NCBI GenBank assembly: GCA_036898135.1
Contig: CM072527.1
Span: forward strand, 27,226,544 to 27,290,543
Reading direction: 5' to 3'
DNA from: Oncomelania hupensis
Taxonomy: Eukaryota > Mollusca > Gastropoda > Littorinimorpha > Pomatiopsidae
DNA: 64,000 nucleotides
Shown in pieces: positions 18,901 through 31,261 of the stretch. Within the stretch, counting starts at the first letter, position 1. Every line of letters starts with the position of its first letter. The notes beneath the pieces were generated by a model, which saw only the letters and a list, made by a program, of their open reading frames with translations, made no database searches and had not been told where the DNA came from. The translations under genes were made by a program, and so were the position numbers.

Positions 18901-21368
18901 ATTCAGCGGCGGGCAACCGACAGAGGCGGTTCTCCAATCAACGGCAAACCAGTAGATCTGACCATCAAGTGTGCGGCGGGAGCGTCATTCTTCCGAGTGA
19001 GACCGAGCGCACAGCTACCCCTGCGGACGTGCAAGAGTGCATGACTGATGGCCAACTCCTCCTTGCCAACGGGAAATCCATCCCCGTCGTCGCCAGCGCA
19101 GCTGTGACCGTACAGAACATGCCTGTTTCCAAGGGACGCGTCGGAAATCATGAAGTGACTGTTTTAAGAGACTCTGGCTGCAGTGGGGTCATCGTCAGAG
19201 AAGACCTAATCGCTAAAGAACAGTTCACTGGCGATTCAAAATGGACACTTATGGCCGACAGCAAATGTGTGAGAGCGCCAGTTGCAAAAATTCAAGTCAG
19301 CACACCTTTCTACATAGGCGAAGTCGAAGCGGTTTGCCTGAAGAAGCCGCTGTATGATTTGATGATCGGGAATATCGACGGCGCGAGACGACCCGACGAC
19401 CCCGATCCAGAGTGGAGTCCTGCCTCAACTCAACACGTCGAAGTTGTGGAGGAGGATCCATTGCCATTTCCCGATGGAGACCTTACAGAGCTGCTACGGG
19501 ACAATGTGGTTACTCCGGCTCAGCCCTGCCGACCAGAGATCGTCGGTGCTGTTACTACCAGGGCCCAGGCCAAGAGAGACAAGACGTCTACGCCACTGAA
19601 GGTCGCCGACAACTCTAAAGCTGCCATCGTGGACAGAGATAAGCTGATTCAGCTCCAGGAAGCTGATAGCACTTTAAACAAGTACAGGAACCGCCAAGAT
19701 CACGTGACCAAACGCAGTGGCACGGTCTATTTTGAGGTGAAGGCCAAGATCCTGTACCGAATCTTCCAGCACCCGAGGGTCAACGGAGGGAAACCACTAC
19801 GTCAAGTCTTGGTACCGTTACCTCTAAGGCGCCAAGTGATGGAAGTAGCTCATGACTCTATCATGGGAGGTCACCTAGGCATCAGAAAGACGTCAGACAG
19901 AATCCAGGCGGTGTTCTACTGGGCAGGGCTTCATGCGGACGTCAGCCGTTTCTGCCGATCATGTGATATTTGCCAGAAGACCATACCTCGAAAAAGGGTC
20001 CCGAAAGTGCCTATGCAGAGGATGCCTCTGATCGACCGACCTTTCAAGAGGGTGGCCTTAGACTTAATCGGCGAAATAAGACCTCCGAGTGAAGAAGGTC
20101 ATCGGTGGGTACTGACTTTAGTGGACTATGCGACTCGGTACCCAGAAGCAGTGCCACTGAAGAAGATTGACACTGAAACTGTAGCAGAGGCACTGGTGGA
20201 CATGTTCAGTAGGCTTGGAGTGCCTGAAGAAATTCTGACAGACCTCGGGACGCAGTTCGTCTCTGACTGCATGAAGGAGGTCAACAGACTGCTGAGCATC
20301 CGGCATTTGACTACGACACCCTACCATCCGATGTGCAACGGGCTTGTCGAGAAATTCAATGCTACGCTGAAGTCCACCTTGAAGAAACTGTGCAGCGAGC
20401 AGCCCAGACAATGGCATCGCTACATCAACGCCTTACTTTTCGCCTACAGAGAAGTACCGCAGGAGTCCACCCGCTTTTCTCCGTTCGAGCTGCTGTACGG
20501 AAGAACCATCCGAGGGCCGATGCACATCCTGAAAGAACTGTGGACGAAGGAAGTGGACACCCCAGAGGTGAAGAACAGTTACCAGTACGTGTTTGAGCTA
20601 CGGGAGAAGCTGGAGCAGACTCTCGAGATAGCCAGAGAAAACCTGAAGAAATCCCAGGACTGTGGAAAGCACTACTATGACCGTAGGGCTGTGAACAGGA
20701 AGTTCAAACCTGGCAACAAAGTGCTGGTGCTGCTACCTACCGATCACAATAAGTTGCTGATGCAGTGGAAAGGCCCGTACGAAGTGGAGACCGTGGTGGG
20801 AATCAACGACTACAAGGTGAAGGTCGGCCAGCATTCCAAGATATACCACGCCAACCTCCTTAAGCTGTACGTGGAAAGGCCATCAGAGACTGTGCACGCA
20901 GCCACAGCAGCTGTGACCGACGACAGCTTTGACAGCGAAGAACTGTTGGAACTGGGAGACTTCCATGGCAAAGAAGGCATCAATGATGTTAAGCTAGGAC
21001 CAGGCTTGACGGAAGGTCAAAAGTTGGAGCTCAAGGACCTTATGGGCGAATTTCCCCATAGCTTCAGTGATGTCCCAGGCTCTACGACTTTGGTCGAACA
21101 TGAAGTCCACACTCAGACCTGGAAGGAGCATCTGCAGACCTTGAGGGAGCTATTCCACCGTCCCGCAGAAGCCAACCTGACCGTGAGACCCAGCGAATGC
21201 ATTCTGGGAGCTGACAACGTCGACTGCGTCGGACATCCGACGGGAGAGGAAGACAACGGAGGATGCACTGACTCCAGGAAAGCCCACGAGATCACTGTCT
21301 TTGACCCTGGGCCGATGACGACCGCAACTGACGAGGGCGTCGTTTCCTTGCGGTTGAAAGAACATTGA
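18900..21368 (+). pseudogene. pol: pol: protease, integrase, truncated RT
   Basis: Protease: VLRDSGCSG (about 19160), with DSG rather than the more common DTG. Integrase zinc finger: HDSIMGGH through CRSCDICQ (about 19852-19977). Catalytic core: Asp in VALDLIG (about 20055), Asp in TDLGTQF (about 20238), Glu in GLVEKFN (about 20349); the last two are about 35 residues apart (DD35E) and all are present. A C-terminal MQWKGPYEVE (GPY) and IYHANLLK follow. After the integrase comes the start of RT (FSDVPGSTTLVEHEV), then at once a late RT segment (TWKEHLQTLRELF), then ITVFDPGPMTTATDE, which belongs earlier. The catalytic RT core and RNase H are absent. Confidence 0.85.
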
Positions 21369-21623
21369 CTGTGTGGAGAACATTGGCAATATCTAAACAG
21401 ACTTGCAGATGAGAAACATTGACCTTGTGTGAATGAACTGTGAACATTGACAGTATCCAGAAAGACTTGCGGATGAAAAACATGGACTCTGTGTATATAA
21501 ACTGAGAACATTGACAGTAAATGAGACAGTCTGAAGTAAGTTTTAATTCTGTACATTGTTTGTGCATTACGTTTCAACGTTGTTGAAAGAAATTGGGTAA
21601 ATTTCTTCTTGAGTGGGGGGTTA

Positions 21624-22270
21624 TGTTACGTTGAAACGCGTACGAAAGTATGTCGAAAGCGCGCACGATAGATCTAATCGTTTCGTTTTGCAAAGTATTC
21701 AATAATGGAGTTTATTTACCTTTGATTTGAGTTTGCATTGTTGTTTGGAGAGGTTTTGTATAACGTTGATAATTTTTGTTGGTCGATATTGATGTAGAAT
21801 ATTCTGGATCTGCGTGTTTACTCTTGATAGAAATTTCCGGATGGATATCGAAGGTCGTGAATGTTCCCGGAAGTAGAGAAAATGTGAATGACGTAAGTCA
21901 GTGATGACGATCTTTAGTTCGATTGGTGGCAGTGCGTCATTTCTACCACGTACCAAATTGTTCGAGAAAAGAGAGAGGTTATTTAATCGTGTGCCGAGTT
22001 GCTGTTGAGAGATTGTTGTTGATAGTAAAGTTGTTGATAGTGATTTGGAGAGTTGCTGTGAAAGTTGTTGAGTTGAGTTGAGAACTGTATGCAGTTGTTG
22101 GTGTGTGCTGAATAAAAGTGGAAAACTTCATACGTCGACTTTGTGACTTGTACGCTGTTTGGACGGGTTGCGTGAATAAACGAATCTGAGTTACACAACT
22201 ATCAGGAATTCAAGCATCGGGGCTGAATCAGATACTGATAGAAAACACCAACATCATACCGAGTGTAACA
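21624..22270 (+). mobile_element. 3' LTR (647 bp)
   Basis: Starts TGTTACGTTG after the purine tract and ends GAGTGTAACA; TGTTAC/GTAACA are perfect terminal inverted repeats. It includes AATAAAAGTGGAAAAC and the family block AAGCATCGGGGCTGAATCA. Confidence 0.9.
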
Positions 22271-22274
22271 CATT

Positions 22275-23025
22275 GGTAAACGGAAGTGAAAGCAACGCCA
22301 AAGGACATAACCATACCGTAACAATAAGGCGTCTTTCGACCGATGTGGTAGACATTGTGTCAAGAAACACTAAGAGATTTTATTTAATTTTGTTTTATTA
22401 CTTTAAAAAAAAAAAACCATTTCTGTCTCTTTTTTTTTCTTGTTCTTTTTTGTATTTCTAACTTACTTTTCTTTTTCTTTTTTTTGGGGGGGAGGTGTGG
22501 GATGGGGACTGGGGAATGGTCCGGAACCCCTTTCCCCTCACCCCCCCCCCCCCCCCCTACAATGAAAACGAGAACGGAAGAAGAACACGGAAATGTACGA
22601 TTTTCTATGAGTTACATACCTCTATGAGCGTGACGACAGTGACGTAATAATTTGAAACAAGACTTACGTCACGGTGACTGGAAGTCCGCTCCCCAGGAAT
22701 GGTCGAACACCCTTCACAGTTTTGACCTGCAAGGCTGTGGAAGAAAGACAGCATGGAACCACCGCTGTTTTAAACCCCTGGAACTATTTGCTGCGGGAGT
22801 TGAACTTCGGAATTCGCTACAAAATATTTTCTATTTTATTGAGGTAAGCGAAGGGAATGGTGTGGAAACAAGCGCGTCTGTCGCAACAAAAGCGTTTTAG
22901 AGTGACATCCTTAGTAATTCAACATTGGTCTCCTCTCGCTGACTCCTCCAACAAACAACTTCTTTATCATCACCACCAAACCATGGAACACTCCCACCGC
23001 TGTCCACACTCCCACCCCCACCCCT
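22275..23025. other. Intergenic DNA with homopolymer tracts
   Basis: Contains A and T tracts at 22405-22480, G-runs at 22484-22500 and a C homopolymer at about 22541-22557. No supported coding sequence. Confidence 0.5.
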
Positions 23026-23027
23026 CT

Positions 23028-23437
23028 TAGGCCTTGCAAAAACATACTAACAATAGGTCACTTTACAGTGGAATGGTTGTTTATTTAACCCAAGATAGGC
23101 AACAAAATTGGGTTATTTGATCAGAACTGCATGAGAGGTCACATGAGGATCAAGTCATCCCAAGGTCAATGTCGCTAAAGGTCAACGTCATCCCAAGGTC
23201 ACCGTTTTTTTTGGGCATAATATACAACTTCCGCTGTATTTTATTTGATAGTACATGAGTGTATGCGAAGCCGGAATCCAATGTCATCTCAAGGTCAAGA
23301 GCATAGAAAGATCAAAGTCGGTATTTGCATTTTAATGCCACCGTTTGATTTTTTTTTCTGGCAGCCATTTTTATATTAAATATTGCGAGTTCTAGAAAGA
23401 GCCTGTGAGTCATATGGGCTTTGCCCTTCTAGTTTTG
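23028..23437 (+). mobile_element. Dispersed repeat N, copy 1 (AGGTCA-rich)
   Basis: It shares with 48830-49337 and 51265-51800 the segments CATGAGAGGTCAC, CCCAAGGTCA, a GGGCATAATA block (first two copies) and TATGGGCTTTGCCCTTCTAG or close variants. It contains at least five AGGTCA hexamers. Origin unknown. Confidence 0.75.
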
Positions 23438-23445
23438 AAGACTTA

Positions 23446-26008
23446 AAGATGGTATGTTTGTCCCACGTGCAGGGTGCAGAGAGCAGAAAGCTAGCATTAG
23501 GATGGTATGTTTGTTTCACGTGCAGGGTGCAGAGAGCAGAAAGCTAGCATTAAGATGGTATGTTTGTCCCACGTGCAGGGTGAAGAGAGCAGAAAGCTAG
23601 CATTAAGATGGTATGTTTGTTTCACGTGCCGGGTGAAGAGAGCAGAAAGCTAGCATTAAGATGGTATGTTTGTTTCACGTGCAGGGTGCAGAGAGCAGAA
23701 AGCTAGCATTAAGATGGTATGTTTGTCCCACGTGCAGGGTGAAGAGAGCAGAAAGCTATCATTAAGATGGTATGTTTGTTTCACGTGCCGGGTGCAGAGA
23801 GCAGAAAGCTAGCATTAAGATGGTATGTTTGTTTCACGTGCAGGGTGCAGAGAGCAGAAAGCTAGCATTAAGATGGTATGTTTGTCCCACGTGCAGGGTG
23901 AAGAGAGCAGAAAGCTATAATTAAGATGGTATGTTTGTTTCACATGCAGGGTGCAGAGAGCAGAAAGCTAGCATTAAGATGGTATGTTTGTTTCACGTAC
24001 AGGGTGAAGAGAGCAGAAAGCTATCATTAAGATGGTATGTTTGTTTCACGTGCAGGGTGCAGAGAGCAGAAAGCTAGCATTAAGATGGTATGTTTGTTTC
24101 ACGTGCCGGGTGAAGAGAGCAGAAAGCTAGCATTAAGATGGTATATTTGTCCTACGTGCAGGGTGCAGGGAGCAGAAAGCTAGCATTAAGATGGTATGTT
24201 TGTCCCACGTGCAGGGTGCAGAGAGCAGAAAGCTAGCATTAAGATGGTATGTTTGTCCCACGTGCAGGGTGCAGAGAACAGAAAGCTAGCATTAAGATGG
24301 TATGTTTGTCCCACGTGCAGGGTGCAGAGAACAGAAAGCTAGCATTAAAATGGTATGTTTGTCCCACGTGCAGGGTGCAGAGAACAGAAAGCTAGCATTA
24401 AGATGGTATGTTTGTCCCACGTGCAGGGTGCAGAGAGCAGAAAGCTAGCATTAAGATGGTATGTTTGTCCCACGTGCAGGGTGCAGAGAACAGAAAGCTA
24501 GCATTAAGATGGTATGTTTGTCCCACGTGCAGGGTGCAGAGAGCAGAAAGCTAGCATTAAGATGGTATGTTTGTCCCACGTGCAGGGTGCAGAGAACAGA
24601 AAGCTAGCATTAAGATGGTATGTTTGTCCCACGTGCAGGGTGCAGAGAGCAGAAAGCTAGCATTAAGATGGTATGTTTGTCCCACGTGCAGGGTGAAGAG
24701 AGCAGAAAGCTAGCATTAAGATGGTATGTTTGTCCCACGTGCAGGGTGCAGAGAGCAGAAAGCTAGCATTAAGATGGTATGTTTGTCCCACGTGCAGGGT
24801 GAAGAGAGCAGAAAGCTAGCACTAAGATGGTATGTTTGTCCCACGTGCAGGGTACAGAGAGCAGAAAGCTAGCATTAAGATTGTATGTTTGTCCCACGTG
24901 CAGGGTGAAGAGAGCAGAAAGCTAGCATTAAGATGGTATGTTTGTCCCACGTGCAGGGTGAAGAGAGCAGAAAGCTAGCATTAAGATGGTATGTTTGTCC
25001 CACGTGCAGGGTACAGAGAGCAGAAAGCTAGCATTAAGATGGTATGTTTGTCCCACGTGCAGGGTGCAGAGAGCAGAAAGCTAGCATTAAGATGGTATGT
25101 TTGTCCCACGTGCAGGGTGAAGAGAGCAGAAAGCTATCATTAAGATGGTATGTTTGTTTCACGTGCCGGGTGAAGAGAGCAGAAAGCTAGCATTAAGATG
25201 GTATGTTTGTTTCACGTGCCGGGTGAAGAGAGCAGAAAGCTAGCATTAAGATGGTATGTTTGTCCCACGTGCAGGGTGCAGAGCTATAGAGCAGAAAGCT
25301 AGCATTAAGATGGTATGTTTGTCCCACGTGCAGGGTGCGGAGCTAGAGAGCAGAAAGCTAGCATTAAGATGGTATGTTTATCCCACGTGCAGGGTACAGA
25401 GAACAGAAAGCTAGCAATAAGATGGTATGTTTGTTTCACGTGCAGGGTACAGATAGCAGAAAGCTAGCATTAAGATGGTATGTTTGTCCCACGTGCAGGG
25501 TACAGAGAACAGAAAGCTAGCATTAAGATGGTATGTTTGTTTCACGTGCAGGTTACAGAGAGCAGAAAGCTAGCATTAAGATGGTATGTTTGTCCCACGT
25601 GCAGGGTACAGAGAGCAGAAAGCTAGCATTAAGATGGTATGTTTGTCCCACGTGCAGGGTACAGAGAGCAGAAAGCTAGCATTAAGATGGTATGTTTGTC
25701 CCACGTGCAGGGTGCAGAGAGCAGAAAGCTAGCATTAAGATGGTATGTTTGTTTCACGTGCAGGGTGAAGAGAGCAGAAAGCTAGCACTAAGATGGTATG
25801 TTTGTCCCACGTGCAGGGTGAAGAGAGCAGAAAGCTAGCATTAAGATGGTATGTTTGTCCCACGTGCAGGGTGCAGAGAGCAGAAAGCTAGCATTAAGAT
25901 GGTATGTTTGTCCCACGTGCAGGGTGCAGGGTGCAGATAGCAGAAAGCTAGCATTAAGATGGTATGTTTGTCCCACGTGCAGGGTGCAGAGAACAGAAAG
26001 CTAGCACG
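23446..26008 (+). repeat. 53-bp minisatellite, about 48 copies, each with an E-box
   Basis: Unit: AAGATGGTATGTTTGTCCCA, CGTGCAGGGTGCAGAGAGCA, GAAAGCTAGCATT. Nearly every unit has CACGTG. Variants alternate CCCACGTGCAG with TTCACGTGC[AC]G, GCAGAG with GAAGAG or ACAGAG, and GAGAGCAG with GAGAACAG, in interspersed blocks. A few units have CACATG or CACGTA. The last unit runs into the candidate start codon at 26012. There are no spacers. Confidence 0.95.
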
Positions 26009-26011
26009 AAG

Positions 26012-26127
26012 ATGGGGGAAGGAAAGAACCATAAAAAGTCCAAGATCAAGAGCATGGAGGAGCAGGGCAAGAAGGTTCGCCAGGCGGAGGAGGAGCGTGC
26101 AGATCTTTTCATGCCGGTGCTGGGAGA
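26012..26127 (+). CDS. Candidate first coding exon (MGEGKNHKKSK...)
   Basis: ATG at 26012 opens a Lys/Glu-rich frame MGEGKNHKKSKIKSMEEQGK, then KVRQAEEERADLFMPVLG, ending at a strong donor (GA|GTGAGT). The composition and consensus donor are typical of a real exon rather than repeat DNA. It ends in phase 2, matching the candidate exon at 28346. It abuts the E-box minisatellite, and its AAGATGG start context is also the first seven bases of the repeat unit. Whether it belongs to the gene at 36.4-55.4 kb is not settled. Confidence 0.55.
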
Positions 26128-26165
26128 GTGAGTATAAGGTCTTACTTTTCGGCGTCGTCCTTGCA

Positions 26166-26255
26166 ATGGTCATGATCATCATCATGATCATCGTCCTCAT
26201 GATCATGATCATGATCATGATCATGATCATGATCATCATGATCATGATCATCATG

Positions 26256-26328
<73 letters not shown>

Positions 26329-26331
26329 ATG
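26166..26331 (+). repeat. (ATGATC)n and (CAT)n microsatellite
   Basis: ATGATC hexamers give way to about 25 ATC/CAT triplets, a few dozen bases into the putative first intron. Confidence 0.95.
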
Positions 26332-27036
26332 CATAATAAATCCCCTCCCCCTCCGCTCCCCCACTCCTCCCTCCTTCTCCCTCCTTCTCCCTCATTACCT
26401 CCCCACTCACCTCCACAATATTTGGATACAACAGAACTGTACAATATCTCCCTTTATTGTGGATTTTAAGTTCTTACGTTATATTTTGCTTGAGGAGGTT
26501 CTGTTGAAAATGACACCAGTACCAGAACGAAACAAGAGTAGGTGTTAGTTTCACCTTCACACCTTTTAACCAATAGCATCTTAGCTCACTGAAGGAGATG
26601 TTTCGAAAGGCCATTTGTATATAGCCTTCAAGACGTTTGACCACGTCACGATCATCTTTCTAAGGTGCCAGCTTGATTCCCGTTGTTAGTTTCACCTTTA
26701 AATTTCGAAAGAGCACTAGGGGGCGGGGAGTGGGTGGGTTAGTTTGCTTTGATAGTGTTCGACAGCGAATACCGGCTAGCCTCTGGCTAGCTGGATTGGG
26801 TGATGTTAGGTGTGGTTTAGTCCCTTCGATTTTTCGTAGGGAAAGAAACCTCCACATTGTGTTTGAACGAGGAGAGGATCATAATTCAATTATACAAGAG
26901 GACGCCAGTTCAGTGCGTAGACTTACCGCTCGCGTTCTATGCCGCAATAAATTATTATAGTCACAAGGCCATATAATTAGTTATAAAGTATCTGAGTATG
27001 ACTTTGACGTAGGATCATTGGTATCCTTAAATGCGG

Positions 27037-27042
27037 AGGTCA

Positions 27043-27094
<52 letters not shown>

Positions 27095-27372
27095 TGTGTA
27101 GGTTTGTACGTGTGCTTGTGTGTGCGTGAGTGTGCGTGTTTCTGTTTGTTTGTGCGTTTGTGTGTCTCTCTCTTTCTCTCCCTCTCTCTCTTTCTCTCTC
27201 TCTCCCTCTCTCTTTCTTTCTCTCTCTCTATCTCTCACGTTCTCTCTCTCCCTCCCCCTATCCTTCTCTTTTTTCTCTCTCCGACTCTCTGTCTCTCTGT
27301 CTTTTTGTCTGTCTGTCTCTGTCTTTCTGTATGTCTCTCTCTCCGTGTCTCTGTCACTCTCCCTACCTCCCT

Positions 27373-27460
<88 letters not shown>
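27037..27460 (+). repeat. (TG)n followed by long (TC)n tract
   Basis: TG dinucleotides at 27043-27090, an impure TGTG/TCTC transition, then an almost pure CT run at 27370-27460. Confidence 0.95.
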
Positions 27461-27462
<2 letters not shown>

Positions 27463-27617
27463 ACTATGTCATTAGCGTCCTGCACGTTCTTGATGTTCTT
27501 TCTCCATCACTCGACTCGCCATTGGTAATCCAGCTAGGAAACGCTTGGGTTTGGAATGGACCACGGTAATGTTGGATCCAGCAATGACAGCTGGCGTCGA
27601 GCACAAAACAGCGGTTG

Positions 27618-27618
27618 C

Positions 27619-27716
<98 letters not shown>

Positions 27717-27812
27717 TTCTTCTTCTTCTTCTTCTTCTTCTTCTTCTTCTTCTTCTTCTTCTTCTTCTTCTTCTTCTTCTTCTTCTTCTTCTTCTTCTTC
27801 TTCTTCTTCTTC
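27618..27812 (+). repeat. Compound (CAT)n(CTT)n microsatellite
   Basis: About 32 CAT triplets switch abruptly to about 32 CTT triplets near 27716. All long frames here are artefacts of the triplets. Confidence 0.95.
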
Positions 27813-28345
27813 AATACCATCACCACATCCACTGCCAGCATCACCATCTCTAACAGCAGTAGCAGCAGCAACAACAACAACACGGCTACCACTACCAACG
27901 GCGACAACATCATAGCAGCGTACATCAGAAATGTGGACAATGTTTGAAGGGCTGGTTGTCCACCAACATTTATCACTGCACATAGTGCTCTTCACCTCTC
28001 CAAACCCGACCCCATAAAACGCTCTGCGCCCTGCTCAATCTTCCCTCTCACTGTTCCCTCAGTCTGTGGGAACGTTGGGGAGACATGAGGTATGATGACG
28101 TGGAGAGTTTTGGCTACTTCGATCTATCTGCAGCTGTTGTCAGAAGGCGTGGCATGTCCAGCGCCCTCTATGTTTTGACATCATCTGTCCAGCTCTTTCT
28201 GTATCGTCATCTGCGCATGCCTCCTTCCTGTTCACCTGCCTCCTTCCTGTTCACCCGCCTCCTTCCTGTTCACTTGCCTCCTTCCTGTTAACCTGCCTCC
28301 TTCCTGTGCACCTGTCTTCTTCCTCTGTCCATAACCGAATGTAAG

Positions 28346-28463
28346 CTTATGTTGCGAGATTGTGGAGCCGCGTGACATGACCAAACTAGGGCCGCTGTCT
28401 TCTCTTTACAATGGCAAGGAGTGGTTTTTGAGGCCCCGCCAGAGACGCAGCAAGTTTCCTGAC
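28346..28463 (+). CDS. Candidate second exon (…PRDMTKLGPLSSLYNGKEW…)
   Basis: Frame LCCEIVEPRDMTKLGPLSSL then YNGKEWFLRPRQRRSKFPD ends at GAC|GTGATC. An AG at 28344-28345 gives a one-base entry that matches the phase 2 exit of the 26.0 kb exon; a pyrimidine-rich stretch precedes it at 28240-28330. The coding look is good but the acceptor is weak. No family recognised. Confidence 0.45.
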
Positions 28464-29194
28464 GTGATCGTTAGTCACGCATTCATTCGAACCAGACGAT
28501 TTGCCGAATTCTGGCGTAAAACTTCACTTCAAATGCCTGAATAAGTTGTTTTTTTCTTCCAGCTGTGCTGTTAAAGTCCAGCATTTGCAGACTTCCAGCA
28601 GAACGGACAGAACCATTACTCGACGTATGTCTGTTCTATAAGATCTTGTTCAGGCCTGAAATTGATGCCAGCCTGGTCTTGGCCTCAGCGAAACTAATGA
28701 AATCTCGATAACATCACTTAATGGAAAATGCAGATAAAAGCTATGAATGTCTTCACGGCGCGTTGGGTATAGTAGAGAGTCTGTATCGATAACTGTATAC
28801 AGGTAGAGGGGAGTGTACACAGGTAAAGGTAAGGTAATATGGAAATATCTTCAAGTACCTAAGTAGACAAGTAGATGGTAGACAAGCCTATTTAGGTAGA
28901 TAGGTAAGTAATCACCATGACGTTGAGTAGGACCTAAAATTACGACTCCTTGACGTTGATGTCTTTTGGGATTGGGAGGGAGAAAGGAATAGAGGGGAGG
29001 GGGGAGGGGAGAATGGGGGCACGGGAGGAGGGAGAAAGGTGATTGTTGCTTCTCTGTAGGTCCTTTGTTACTCTTGTTTTATTATGAGATGACGTCTCTC
29101 TGAGTTACACTTTGAAGTGATACGAGCGCTGTTTAACAATCGCCATTGCTTCAACGAACAACATACCGCCATGTACACATCCTTAAAAGGTGGG

Positions 29195-29373
<179 letters not shown>

Positions 29374-29630
29374 CAAGATTAGACATTCTTCCTCCATTTC
29401 CTCTTTTAAATCACAGTTGAAAACATACCTTTTTAGGGAATATTTCAATTAATCATTTACAAGAGAGTGTAAGCAGGTGTGCGTGCTTGTGTTTTCCATA
29501 GTTGTTTAACTGTATTTTGTACATATGTATATTATGTATCTTTTGTCCAGTTTTGTCTGTCTTGTCTTCCCATTCCCCCAACCCCTTGCGCGCCTTGATC
29601 CTTAGGCTAAGGCGCCTTACAAATGACGAA

Positions 29631-29930
<300 letters not shown>

Positions 29931-30210
29931 ATTATTATTAGACTTTTTTGTAGACTGTAAACGTTTATTACAATTACTAAATGTTACACAGATATTAATG
30001 TTAAGCTTACAGCTTATTCTTACAATTAGATCCTTGTTTCAGGCAAACTTGCAAACATAATACATTAATAAATTCATTTAAACCTGCCACATTTTACACA
30101 AGTTCAACTGTAACCATTTTAAAACACGACCTTTAACATATCTAAACGTCAATATTATAATATTTAGTTTTATTAGAAGTAGTAGTACAATAGTAGTAAT
30201 AGTAACACTT

Positions 30211-30213
30211 CTG

Positions 30214-30284
<71 letters not shown>
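30211..30284 (+). repeat. (CTA)n microsatellite
   Basis: About 24 pure triplets; the reverse complement of the TAG repeats 400 bp upstream, so the two could pair. Confidence 0.95.
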
Positions 30285-30349
30285 GATGTGTTGGAGAGCA
30301 ACCATGAATCTTCTTTACTGTAAATTTCTTTGTACTAGCTTATAGTTCA

Positions 30350-31195
30350 ATATCCTATCCTATCATATCCCGTAACTCTGAGGTCGTTGGGGCACCACAA
30401 ATGATCGTCTAACCGGCATACTCCATCTTTCTCTGTCCTCAGCAACCCTGATGGCTTCGCTCAATGTCAAGCCAGTCCATTCTCGAAAGTTGTCCTCCCA
30501 CCTCTTCTTCGGTCTCCCTCTTCTTCTACCTCCTTGAACTGTGCCTTGCAGGATGGTCTTTGCAAGACCTGATGATCTGGTGACGTGGCCATACCATCGG
30601 ATTTTCAGTTTCTTCACCACTGTGAGCAGGTCATCGTATTGTTCATTGGCTTGTGTGATGGTCTGTCGGACTTCGTCGTTGATGATGTGCTGGGTATAGG
30701 AAATGCCCAAAAGTCTTCTGTAGCACCTCATCTCCATGCTTTGTATTCTTCGTTGAGATCTGCTGTGAGGGTCCATGTTTCGCAAACGTATAGGAAGATG
30801 GAGATGACAAGAGAGCGCAGCAGCCTTACCTTGGAATGTAGACTGATGGTCTTGTCTTTCCAAATGAGCTTCAACCTTGCCAGGGCAGCAGTTGTTTGTG
30901 CGATCCTGGAGAGGACTTCCTTTCGGGACCCATTGTCTGATACAATGGTTCCTAAATATTTGAAGCTATGCACTGTGTTGGGGATTGGCCTTGGAATTTG
31001 ATGGCCGTGTTGATTAAATTGATGTTGTTGGTCATCATTTTGGACTTCTCTGCACTTATTTCCATTCCATAGGCTCTGGAGGTGGTGTCCAGCCTCTGTA
31101 CCAGCTGTGTAAGTTCTTGTTCCTCTCCAGCCAATCCATCAATACCATCCGCAAAACGAAGGTTGGAGATTGCTCTACCCCCTATGCTGATCAAT
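30350..31195 (-). mobile_element. RTE-like LINE copy C (RT C-terminal half)
   Basis: The minus strand reads ISNLRFADGIDGLAGEEQEL (the catalytic FADD is FADG here), then a KYLGTIVSDNGSR block, CYRRLLGISYTQHIINDEVR and GRRRGRPKKRWEDNFREWTG. The 3' end at about 30352 has (TAGGA)n-like repeats. It is 5'-truncated at 31195. Confidence 0.9.
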
Positions 31196-31261
31196 ATTCC
31201 GTACGTGTTTTATATTGGTTAGAAGGCCTGGTGTCAAAGAAAAAGTAATAATGTTGGAAAG

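Larger units (their letters stand above)
16872..22270 (+). mobile_element. Inactivated Gmr1-like Ty3/gypsy LTR retrotransposon
   Basis: Layout: partial 5' LTR (16872-17095), leader (17096-17653), gag (17654 to about 18900, split by a palindrome), protease, H2C2 and DDE integrase, a GPY/F-like C-terminus, truncated RT, polypurine tract (GAGTGGGGGG at 21611-21620) and 3' LTR (21624-22270). Integrase lies before reverse transcriptase, the order reported for Gmr1-like elements rather than standard gypsy. The shared 224 bp of the LTRs differ at about two positions, so insertion is recent. The gag break and loss of the RT core make it non-autonomous. Confidence 0.85.

Noticed and set aside
23446..26008. 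CRISPR-like array of regular repeats
   Set aside because: Units are directly contiguous with no unique spacers, there are no cas genes, and the DNA is clearly animal. It is a minisatellite.
26142..26444. Poly-Asp, poly-Met, poly-Ile and poly-His proteins at this and similar sites (27.6, 29.2, 29.7, 39.0, 52.0 and 52.9 kb)
   Set aside because: Artefacts of CAT, CTT, ATT and AGT microsatellites.
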